NCBI GenBank assembly: GCA_017590115.1
Contig: JAGGNK010013114.1
Span: 1,984,001 to 2,048,000, forward strand
Length of the DNA stretch: 64,000 bases
DNA from: Montifringilla adamsi
Taxonomy: Eukaryota; Chordata; Aves; Passeriformes; Passeridae
Reading direction: 5' to 3'
The notes beneath the pieces were generated by a model. It saw nothing but the letters and a program-made list of their open reading frames with translations. It ran no database searches and was not told where the DNA came from. The position numbers and the translations under genes are program-made. The stretch's first letter is position 1. Every line of letters starts with the position of its first letter. Below are positions 12,400 through 22,707 of this stretch, piece after piece.

Positions 12400-12825
12400 T
12401 GATACCTTGGACTGGCTAGCTAGAACAAGGCTAGACAGAGTTAAAGTAGGTGTTTGTTAAAGGCCTTTAATAGACACACCCTGGGAAGCACAAAAGCCTC
12501 ACAGAGGCTACACCCAAGATGGATGACAGTCACGAGTTTTTTGGTCAGGTACAAATTTGGTCTAATTGCATATCAGAGGTTAATTGTCCAGTTACAGCTT
12601 CAGGTAATGAAGTCACATTCCCCCAGCTTGCATCTCCTTGATTCACCTTTGTTTATACTTCTTGGGGCCCAAGGCTGTGATGGTGACTTCACTTCTCAGG
12701 CCTGGAAGGATTGTTTTTTCTGACCAAACTGCAAAGAGAGCTTATAACACACTACATGAAGTTCAGAGTTATACCTAATGCAGTACAGGACCTGAAAAAT
12801 ATAAAAGCTAAAACTTAAAGCATCA
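12400..12825 (-). mobile_element. LTR, family B, copy 1, minus orientation
   Basis: This segment aligns along its whole length with 14516-14949 (roughly three quarters of bases identical by eye). Shared blocks include AAAGGCCTTTAATAGACACACC-type sequence at the left, TACACCCAAGATGGA, GGTTAATTGTCCA, CAGCTTCAGGT, the GGATTGTTTT block and TGAAGTTCAGAGTTA. Read on the minus strand it starts TGATGC and ends GGTATCA, giving the TG...CA ends of a retroviral LTR. Length is 426 bp. The AATAAA-like signal seen in copy 2 is altered here. No clear target-site duplication was found. The family is probably ERV-derived, but I cannot name it. Confidence 0.65.
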
Positions 12826-13080
12826 GTACTCCCTGCCAAATGTCTTCCTCCTCCATCTTCAGATTATTCCAGAGCAGCTAATATTTATTCCTTAAGTGAC
12901 TATATATGAATCCTTTCAAAGAGTATCAATCTTCCCCAGGCTTCTGAAGGGGCCACAAGTGAAGAATTACGTGAATTTTCCCGTTCTGTAGCCCTCATAT
13001 GAAGTATGTCCATTCTGCAGCATGCAACTGATGTAGTGTTGGCATTATTCCTGTTTGAGGTTGTTGATGCTGTGGATGTG
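12826..13080. other. Non-coding spacer between LTR and CR1 fragment
   Basis: No recognised sequence. If the two family B LTRs belong to one provirus, this would be internal or inserted DNA. On the minus strand the bases just before the LTR are moderately purine-rich (GGCAGGGAG), a weak match to a polypurine tract. Confidence 0.4.
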
Positions 13081-13355
13081 AGAATCGAGTGCAGTCAGTT
13101 CACAGTGCCAAGTTGGGTGGGAGTACTGATTTGCTGGAGGGCAGGAGGGCTCTGTAGAAGGGATCTGGACAGGCTGGATCACTGGTCAAAGCCAGTGGTG
13201 TGAGGTTCAACAAGGCCAAGAGCCTGGTCCCAATCTTGGGTCACAACAATCCAGAGAAGCTTGGCAGAAAAAGACCTTGAGGTGCTGGTCAACAGTGGGT
13301 CAACATGAGCCAGTGTGTGCCCAGGTGGCCAAGAAGGCCAATGGAATGATTGTGC
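13081..13355 (+). mobile_element. CR1 LINE fragment, 3' end of ORF2
   Basis: The nucleotide sequence contains the ordered blocks of avian CR1 ORF2 near its C-terminus: AAGTTGGGTGGGAGT, GGATCTGGACAGGCTGGAT, TGAGGTTCAACAAGGCCAAG, TTGGGTCACAACAA, GAAAAAGACCTTGAGGTGCTGGTC-type sequence, and TGCCCAGGTGGCCAAGAAGG. It normally encodes the end of the CR1 reverse transcriptase, which copies the element into target DNA. Here the frame is broken by stops and small deletions, and the sequence jumps from the AAGAAGGCCAATGG block straight to TGATTGTGC, consistent with an internal deletion. It is 5'-truncated and lacks the CR1 3' UTR and its terminal short tandem repeats, so it is a dead fragment. Confidence 0.9.
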
Positions 13356-14515
13356 ATTAAAGAAGGTTCCTAATCTGGACCTTTGTGCTTCTAGTTCTGA
13401 GTGGGTTTCACTATACATCTCTGAGGATTGTACTGACACTTTTCACCTTAATAATCTTTCCTTTCTAATCTCGGTAGCTAAATTCTGACTGGGAGCACCA
13501 TACAGCTAGAGTTGAGGTAATGAAACCTGTTTCCTTTTCCCACAGAAATTTTGTTAGAGAAAGAAGTGAGGTCTCAGACAGAATTTACTCTAAGTACTGT
13601 CATTGTAACAGAAGAACCATAAGAAATTATTAACCATAAGAAAGATCAGTACTGGCTGAAATTTATGGTGTTACATATGCTTGTGTAATCAGAACATAAC
13701 AATAGTCTTTGTTTCACAGCTTGCTTTTTCAAAATAGGAACAGAGTTACAATGTTGAGATATAAAAACGTAATTGCTAGTGACCTTTCATTTATATGCCA
13801 CCTCTGCTTAAAAAGTTTCAGTTAAAAACACTTCCTGTTTAGGAAAAATTGTCCATGTTTTCTGCTAGACTTTGTCTGAGGAGTAGCTCAAATGTGTTCA
13901 GTTGGTGAAGAAATTCTGTCTTTCAGTTTTGTACAAAGACCAGCATTCAAAATCACTTTTTATTGTAGTCACTGTGCATGTCCTGTCTTTCAAACCAAAA
14001 TTTATACTTCTAACTAGTTCAGGCACTCTCAGAAATTTTGCCCTTCTCTTCATGAAGATAAAAAAACATTATGATAATTGTATGATGGCCATTTCCAAAC
14101 ATCTGTTGGAGAATTACCTCATCATGCTAACAAAGCTAGAATTGTCAGAAATATTAACATATTACCAAACTAGAATTATTGTAAAACGGTTTAAATATTT
14201 TAAGTTGTGCCTCATTACACAGTAATTGCATACTTAATAATACAGGATGTATACTACTACTTACAAGGAAAGTTGATTAATTTAGGTTTCATATTTGTTT
14301 TTTTTTTCCTTTTAAAAAATCTTTCTGAATGCTTCATAACTTGCATGTGTTTATTTCATATTATTGCTAGCAGCCTTAAATCAGAAAGTTTTAACTTGGG
14401 AAAGAATATTACACACTTCATCTAAATGACCATTAAACAGCTCTGTGTTTCATTTTTCTTGGGACACTCCATGTTTATGTTTAATAGTGAAGTGGACATT
14501 CAGATCAGCAGCCAT
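13356..14515. other. Non-coding DNA between CR1 fragment and LTR
   Basis: AT-rich, no recognised element. The 107-codon plus-strand frame at 13902-14225 and the next one are low-complexity, and resemble no ERV internal protein that I can recognise. If this was once a provirus interior, it is unrecognisable by eye. Confidence 0.45.
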
Positions 14516-14949
14516 TGATACCTTGAGAGGTTAACTGGAAGAGGCGAGACAATGCTAAAGGAATAAAATAGCTATTTATTAAAAGGCCTTCAATGGATAC
14601 ACCTCGGGCAGTACAAGAGCCTGGCCAAAGTTACACCCAAGATGGACAACAGGTCACACATTTTCACACTTTAATACGTTTTGGTCCATTTCCATATTGG
14701 GGTTAATTGTCCAATTCCAGCTTCAGGTTATGAAGTCCTATCCTTCCAGATTGCTCTCCTCAATTTGCTGTTGTTTATAGGTTTTGGGCCTGAAGTTGCA
14801 GTGGTGTCCTTGGTTCTCAGGCTGGAAAAGGATTGTTTTGTCCAACTAAACTGTGAGGAGAGCTTGCTAACACTATATATGAAGTTCAGAGTTACATACT
14901 AATGTAGTAGAGAATCTGGAAAGTATGAAAGCTAAAACTTAAGGCATCA
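14516..14949 (-). mobile_element. LTR, family B, copy 2, minus orientation
   Basis: Counterpart of 12400-12825 with the same termini (TGATGC...GGTATCA on the minus strand), 434 bp. It keeps an AATAAA signal on the minus strand (14580-14575), placed near the 3' end as expected for R/U5 of an LTR. Differences from copy 1 are many and spread evenly, consistent with long independent decay. Same orientation and 1.7 kb spacing allow either two solo insertions or the two LTRs of one internally deleted provirus. Confidence 0.65.
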
Positions 14950-17900
14950 CCACCACCAAAGAAGAAGGAAAAAGAGAAGTCAAAATAATCACTTCTAGTA
15001 ATTATTGTATAGCATTTGCAACTGTTGAACCAAGAGAAACCAACATTCAGGGTGCTGTTATCCTGCTACTTGAACATCTGTGGTCATGTGCTCACTAAAA
15101 TATTTTTGATAGAGTTTTTTTTTTTTCTACTTACAAGCCAGAAATTATTTGATTTTTGGTTTAAGATAATTTTAAGTCATTAGGACTAATCAGTTACTAT
15201 TAAGCATGTCTTTGAGTTTTCTTCACCAAAGGTAAACTGAAGTACTTTATTTTCCTGAAATGGACCCCAAAGCTTTGTTGGTGCCCCTCTCAGAATCCAG
15301 TTAAATTCAGATCGACTTTCTCACCATATATTGTGGTGTCACCTAGGTCTCCACATCAGCCTTTCTAACTAGCACATGCCTAAAAATGTGTTTTCCTTTC
15401 CCAGCCAAACATATGATACAGAATTTCTAATATTTGTAACCTCTGTATTCATCACACTCATGATGAAAGTTTGATTATTTTGTGGGATTCTGTGTGCTTT
15501 AGCAGGCTTGTGAGTCTTTCCTAAAATATTACCTACAGTACTGTCAAGAAGCATTAAGACTATTTTTTTTTGGGTGTCCTGTGTCCTGGCCAGCTGATCC
15601 AGCCTGCTGCTGCTGTGGTTGCTGTTTGTTTGCCTGGGACATGTCAGCTTTCTGCCCTTTTTTGTCTGTCATTGGAATTTGGGAAAAAATGCCTTTTTGT
15701 TAACTGTAGGGCTGTGATGAAAATCTCACAAACTCTCACAGGCTTTCTCTTTTACTTCCACTTGTGTTCCTGACCATTGCTTTTTATGGAGTTACTGAGA
15801 ATGCTGTGGCCATTTCTGGGACCCCAAATCCAGCTGGGATTTTTTTCCAAGGTATTTTTTGTTTCATGTATTTAGGGACTGTGATGTGAACATCTAGCAC
15901 AATCCATTTTGGGGAGGAGAGTATCAGCAGAGGCCAAACTGCATTTTATTATTGCTCTGCAATTGTGTGACCCAAATATATGGTAGAGTTTGCCTTCTGC
16001 AGGCTTTTTTTGCAAAAGTCTAATACAGATTAAAACCCTTTTCTGTCAATACTTCAGATGGGTGATAGCAGCTAGCTGTGGTGACATGTCTAAATCTTTC
16101 TTCTCTCTAAATTAATGCCCATTTAACCGTGTGCAGTGGTCAGATGTGGAGATAAATTGTAGCAATAACAGTGTAAGGGAATTTCAGATGCACAATTATT
16201 TCTTTATCTGTAGCATCTACCTCTTTGCAGAGAGGGACAATATTACTCCAGGGAAACTCTTGATAGTATTTGGGTAGCTGGTTGAGTGTTTTTATTCATT
16301 TTGTCTGTTGCTTAGTTTTGCCTTTTTTTTTTTCCTGTGAGGATGGAGGAGTTGGGAGAAACAGGGATGGGTGAGTGTTGGTTGTTTTTTTGTCAGTCAA
16401 CAATAACAGCAAATCTACACACTTTTATATTTTTTAATTTGTTTGGGTTTTTTAGTTGAGTTTATTTTATTATTTTTTCCTGGTGGTACCCATGTTGATA
16501 ACCTTTTGCTTAAGACAAAATACTTGTAAATTAATTTTATATCTTTCTAAACTTAACATCTTTTCTTCAGTATACACTCCAAAAAAAGTTAGCTGACTGT
16601 CAAAATAATCAAACCTAGTAAGTACAAAGCGCTAATGTTGTTGATAAAGTCTGAGATGGAAACTGTCAAATGATTGAAATTTTAATTACTTTTCCCCTTA
16701 TTTGTGACTTTGAATATAAATGAATTCTCCTAGCAACCTGGAAAGCTGGACAGTTATGGGAAACAAGGCCTAAAAATTCTCATGCGTTTTGGATAGCCTT
16801 CATGGCAATACTTCCCTGCTGAGATGGAAGACATGATCCTATTTGGCCAAGTATTGGTTATATTAAGTTCTGGTTTTGTCTAGGGGAGTGAGAAAATGCT
16901 TTTATATCCTTCTGCTTTGTTCACCTGTTGATTCATGGAGGTAAGATCATCTCTCTCTTTTATATGGTCATTCTGTCCTACCTGTAGCTTTTGCAAACAC
17001 TTTTTCTTTTGTTTCATTAATTACATTGGAAACTTGACCTGAAATTAAAAGAGGCCTCTTTGGTTATTAATTTTCTATTTACCATTTTCTTTGCTACTTT
17101 GAAGCTTTATTGTTATTGCAGTTTTATGGAGGAAGTTTTTTATTTGTTTTTCTATCCTAAATGTGTAGTATTGCTTTGGCTCCTGCTTTTTGTCACTGAT
17201 CACAATCTGTAAACTTATAGAAATTTCAGTTCTGTTTAATTACTACTATTACAGACCTGATTTCACTTGGCTGTGCCAAAACATGGTTCTGGGGCTTCCA
17301 GCACAGGGGTTTTATCTTATATCCATCCCAACAGTGGCTGAGTTTCCTACAAAGAAGTCTGTTAAAACCTGTAAAACTGTAAGACAGGTTCCTATACTTA
17401 CAGTATTTTTAATTTAGAAACTGTCTCTCACCTCTCCCTTTATATGGAATGCAGTTCAAATTTCTGTGAAGGCAGTTTCAATACAGTTTCTTCTGAAAGT
17501 TAACTGAAAACTACTAAAATCATCAAGAGCTTCAGAGTCAATTATTGTCAGAAATAACACCACTCCTTTTTCTTTTCTGCTTTTACCCACTGCTTGAAGA
17601 CAAAGAGAGAAGCAACATTTAAGTGTTTTATACTTGCTTCCTTGCTTCTGGAGAGTTTCAGTTCTACTGTTAAGCTTTTAACTGCTCTTTTTGTGGAGTC
17701 TCCTGTAGCTACTCCAACTGAGCAACGTTTTTGTTCAGAAATTAGTTGCAGTGAAGGGAAATATGGTAAGGCTTCTTCTACTATCCTTGTCTGCTTTCTG
17801 ACTGGCCTTAGCATTGCTTAACACCTAGTATCTTCCTATTAAAAGAACACACTTCAAGTTACTTAAGCCGGGATCTCAGTTTGTTATAAAATCCACCAAA

Positions 17901-18879
17901 GTCGTAATTAACTTTCTCACAATGAATAATAGCAAGGCTCCGTCTAAACTACGATACCTCATGGAATATCCCTTAGCATGCTTCTCTTCTCTTGTTAGGC
18001 CTAGACCACCTCCAAATATCACAGGGAATCCATCCTTCCTCCTTTCTTTGGGAAAGCAATTTTTTTAGAAAGTTTAAAAAAAAGTTGGGATCCTTTTTCT
18101 GAGGAAACTTCAGAGTGTTGCTGTGATATTATTTCTGGAGGGACTGTTTATGTGGACAGAAAAACAACTTTTTCGTTCAGTCTTTCAGCTTGTTTTGTTC
18201 CTACAGATTCATAGAAGTAGTCTGAAACTGGCAATCAACAAAATCTTATCACTTAAGATAGTGCCCAAAATAACTGCCCAAAATAGTACAGGCAAAATGT
18301 ATACTTAAATAAAAAAATAATTAAATTTACCTAGCTTTTCAGACTGTTCTGTAAACTGAAAGACAGGAGAGGTGTCATTTGTCTTCAGAGAACCTATCAT
18401 AACTTGAATAATAAAATTCAGAAGTAGGAAAATGGCTATTATATATGAATAATTGCAATGAGTATTTCCCATTTTGCATATTTGATGCCATATCAAAGTA
18501 TATTGTAATGTAACCCACAGGATCAAATATAAAAAGAATATTTTAATTAGAAAAGAGTTTTTATTTCATTTGTGATAAAGCCTCAAAAATATATCAAAAA
18601 TATACTTTTTTTTTAAATCTGCACTTTATTAAATTAGAAAAGCTCAATTAATCAACAAGAGCCAAATGAGTTCTGTTCAAACTAATGAAACATAACACCG
18701 TTTACTCCCTTTATCCATTCATTTTTTTAGAGGTCAATTTTGTGACTGTGCTTCTGTAAGGCTATTTCAGTATTGAGGGTTTTTTGGAGGTTTTTTTTTT
18801 TAATGCTTTCCAGTCCCAGCATTTAGAATGAAGCTGCAGAAGGATTAGTCCATCTTGCAATTAGTTCATGTGCAGCCAC
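14950..18879. other. Unique non-coding DNA, no gene seen
   Basis: AT-rich sequence with T-rich runs (15116-15126, 16322-16333). No open frame above 90 codons. The overlapping frames at 17548-17821 are open on both strands and unrecognised. Confidence 0.55.
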
Positions 18880-19180
18880 CAGAGAGCCTGGTAATAACAG
18901 CTTCCGACAAGAATGGATGGTTATTGAAATAGAATTCTATCTCCTGTAGAAATAGTGGGGAATCGATAAATTATTATTCTATAAATTATTAAATCTATAG
19001 ACATAAGATGACCATAAGTTCAGTTCTTTCTCATCAATTAATTAAATGAGAACATACACCCATTGTTACCATCTGTCTATTAATTTAATAATTTATTGAA
19101 TAATGGATGCTGCTAATACAAGGTTGAACATGACAATATCCATCTTCAGTGCTAGTCCAACATTAATGAGCTTGACACTA
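18880..19180. promoter_or_regulatory. Possible conserved non-coding element, TAAT-rich
   Basis: Repeat-free, AT-rich sequence dense in homeodomain-type cores: TAATTA-like sites at CAATTAATTAAAT (19035-19047), ATTAATTTAATAATTTATTG (19079-19098) and ATAAATTATTAAATC (18980-18994), with CATTAATGAG near 19160. Developmental enhancers in vertebrates often look like this. Conservation cannot be judged from one sequence, so this is an inference from composition only. Confidence 0.2.
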
Positions 19181-22100
19181 CATTAGTCTCCTCCATCTTT
19201 TTGGGGAATGTCTTTATTTAATATGATCCACCAGAATGTGTTTTCCGGATTTTTAACCTGGCAGGTCCATAATTTCTGACAAATTTCTGTTCCACCAAAA
19301 ATTTGGCTTCACAAAAGGCACCAGGTTTTTGAGCAGTAAGGGAGTGTAAAGCTCTAAAATGGTGCCATGAAAATAAAGAAGAGGAAAGAACAAGACTGAT
19401 GTGTTTAAATGGGTCGTATAAATAAGCCCCTGTAAATTGGCAGCTCTGATGGGAAGAATTGACTAGCTTTTTCAAGAATCACTTGGTAGATAATGTACTC
19501 CTAAGCTTGATAGCAAATTTCAGATTTTTTATTAACTCTTCATACAAGATTCAAAGAGTTCTCATAAGCTGTCTTAATACCATCATCCCCTGTTCTGACA
19601 GGGGGGACTAGAAATTCTCTCCATTTTTTTTTCAAACTGTTGCAGTTTGAACGCAGTTCAACAGTAACACAGTTACTGCTGAATCTAACAGAAGGCATTG
19701 ATGTTCTTTTCAGTTCTCTGAGAACATTTTCTGGTGAAGCTGGCTTCAAGGAGGTGTGCTGATGTACTGATGTACATCATTAAAAGCTAAACCAAATCAA
19801 ACGAACACTTGCATATCCCTGTGACCTCCTCAGTTGTGTTGTACAGAGCTTCAACTGGCTCTTGCAGGCTATATTGATTCTATATTATCACATACACCAA
19901 ATGGTCTTTGAAAATCACATTAACTAGATAAATGGCCTAAATACATTTAATTGACTTCACATGTTTCACTTCAATAAAATGAAGGAGTGTCATAAAACAA
20001 CTTACATTTGAATTTGTTTCTCTTATCTGTGATGATTAATCAAAAGATTGTTTTTACCACTAGATAATGACTGTTATATGGTCCTGGTGGTATCAAATAG
20101 AAGGTGATGTTCAGGAAAATTAACTGAATTCTAATTGGCTTGAAACTAAATGAATAAAATGGACAGAGAAGATCAAGCATGAAATGTGTAATTAGTTCAG
20201 ATATAGCAGGCCATATTTTTAGATATTTGAATGTCCTTTGCTAAATGGAGACTTGTAATGGCTGAAAAAGAAAGTGATTTAATCATACAGTCATTGTTAT
20301 TAAGACTTTATACTGTTACTTGTGCAAGGTATTTGCAATAATAAAAATACGTTACATTTCTTTAGTTAGAAGATCTTTGATTCCAGGTCTATGACCAATA
20401 AAATATTAAAGCATGCACATTTTTTTCAACTAGGCCAAATTAAATATTTTATTATAAGAACAAGCTTTCAGATTTTTGGCAGATTCTTTGTTATTTTGAT
20501 ATGGATAAATTGAAAAAAAAAAACAAATGGTCATCTTACCCCCTCACAAAAAATGCATTGAAATTTTTAGAAGACTTATCTTGAGCAATACCTTCAGACA
20601 TTTTTTGACTCCTCTTGTACAGTGGTGCAATACCAAGTCTCAGATGGTGCCTGCAGATGTGACTAATGGCATATTCGTAGCTTTGACAGATCAGCAGCAG
20701 TGGCAACATTAGCATAAGTCTGGCCTTATTGGCTTCTTGTAAGGCAAAATCTTATTGAATACACTTGATAGAAGTTTTCTCTATAATGGAATAAAATTTT
20801 GTACCCTAATTTGAACTGGAGTTCAGTTGCTGGAGCCTATGAAAAGACTTGTAAGAATTTCTGTGGGAAGAAGCTCCTGGTGTGCTACAACATGTGAGGA
20901 TACCCCTCTTCCCTCAAAAAAATCCTATCCCCACTACAAATTCAATCTAGCCAACTGATATATTAAACTTATAACACTGTATGTCACCAAAGAAGTGGAG
21001 GAGACTGTTTTGTAGCATCATCAACACTAACTTTCATACAGGCAGTATTTTTCTAGATGTGGCAACAGATGGCTCCACTTACTAAAAGAATACAACCTTA
21101 TTTTTATTTACATTCTCTTAGTCTTTCCTTCAAGCCAAATTCACTTGCAACTCAGCTCACCAGGGAAATTAAAGCACAGCCTGAGACAGCAAGACTGGGG
21201 ATTACAAGAAAGGCATACCTGCATTCATAAGAGGTCCTTGCCAGTTGTACCCTGTGCAGAAAACTGCTGTAATACCTCTGCTGCTGGTTAGCTCTCAAAA
21301 AAGAGTATTGAAGTAGTAATGAAGTGACACATATACTTTCTGCTGTCGTTTCAAAGAAGGATGAGTTTTATCTCCCTAGCAAATTGTTCTAAATATGTAA
21401 CAGGAGCTTTACCTCTAAATCAAAGATCAAATATTTCACTGAAAAGAGATTATCTTTACTACAGCATATGCATTTTAGAACTCTAGAATGTATAGTATGT
21501 GCCATATTAAAATATCTGATAATCACATATATTTCCACACAGATATGTTTTATTTATTTATTTATATGTATAGTAAAAAGATAGGGAGAGGAGAATGAAA
21601 CAGGAGTGCAAGAGTAACACCTAGGTATGTGTTACCCATGAAAGGATGAGTAGGTAGTAACATTGTGATTTATTGGAATAATGGCGCAGAAATTGACTTC
21701 CCCTGTCATAAAGTTGTGGGCAAGCTCTTTTTCTCTCATGTTAATCATAAGTCACCGTTTTGCTTTTATGCTTGAAAAGAAACACCTCAGAGTACCTCAG
21801 GCAGTAACCAGATAAAGAATGGTTTTCATCCAAAGGTCAAGTCTTAATCTTACTGGAATTTCCATTTTTATGCCATCTGGATGCAGGTAATACAGCACAG
21901 TATTTAGGTCCAGATCACTGTTAATAGCTCTGGTGACAGAAACTCCCCTAAGGGTGAGAGTCTTTAACAAGGAAATGTCAATGCCCCACTCAGAGAGAAG
22001 TAATCTTCTGTGAGATCTAACAGTGATTTAAGTGACCACCATTGGGATGTCATGGTACAAGTGTGTGATGTATCATCAATACTGTAAACACAAATAAAAT

Positions 22101-22650
22101 CTGTCAGGGAGAACTGGGAACCAGATAGAAAATACTGAGTTTCTCTAACTCCATTGACTAAAATGCTCTTGGTTAAAAGCCAGGAAATCTCACGTAGTGC
22201 TCTGAAACAGAGCCCTTGGCTGCTGCTAGCCCAGTTGTTGTATTTGGTCTGGATCTTGGACCCTTATCTGCCTCCATATCCGTGATGGAGAAGATCAAGC
22301 AGGAAGTCTTGCTGTTCTGAAAATGCTGTCCAAATGGCCAGTGGTATAGCTACAACACAGTAGATTTTGGATTGAAGCTGATCCTGTGTTTATTCTGTGT
22401 AATGGTATGGAAAATACTTGACATGGCTTGAGATGTTGCTCTGCTGTCTTATGGTTTCTTAATGACGTTGCTGAGTGTCCTTGCCTTCTGAAATGAGGAT
22501 GAAGTCATACAGAAAGACATGTCTTCAATCTTCTCCCATCAGAGACTGTGTGGGGTGCCCTGAGCCCTTCTGTCACACATTTCTCAGAATCTTGCTCCAG
22601 TTCAGTTTTAGATTTTTGTAATCATTTTTTTTTCCCCCTCTTTTCTTCAG
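19181..22650. other. Unique non-coding DNA, no gene seen
   Basis: AT-rich sequence with a TTTA tetranucleotide run at about 21548-21566. Short frames at 19218-19749 have no recognisable homology. The right end of this segment carries the pyrimidine tract that leads into the candidate exon at 22651. Confidence 0.5.
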
Positions 22651-22707
22651 GGACTTTGAAAGACCATGAAATTCAGGAGAGCTCTGGGAAAATTCTGGAC
22701 ACTGCAG
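22651..22707 (+). other. Candidate internal exon, 57 nt, unrecognised
   Basis: The segment is preceded by a long pyrimidine tract (22623-22648, mostly T and C) ending in CAG at 22650, and is followed by GTATGA at 22708, a good donor. It is 57 nt, a multiple of three. In the only frame without a stop it reads TLKDHEIQESSGKILDTA, a hydrophilic, charged 18-residue stretch, entering with two bases of a split codon and leaving with one. The other two forward frames are less suitable (one has an early TGA). I do not recognise the peptide. A small cassette exon of a large gene spanning this window, a non-coding RNA exon, or a chance pairing of splice-like signals would all fit. Confidence 0.3.
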
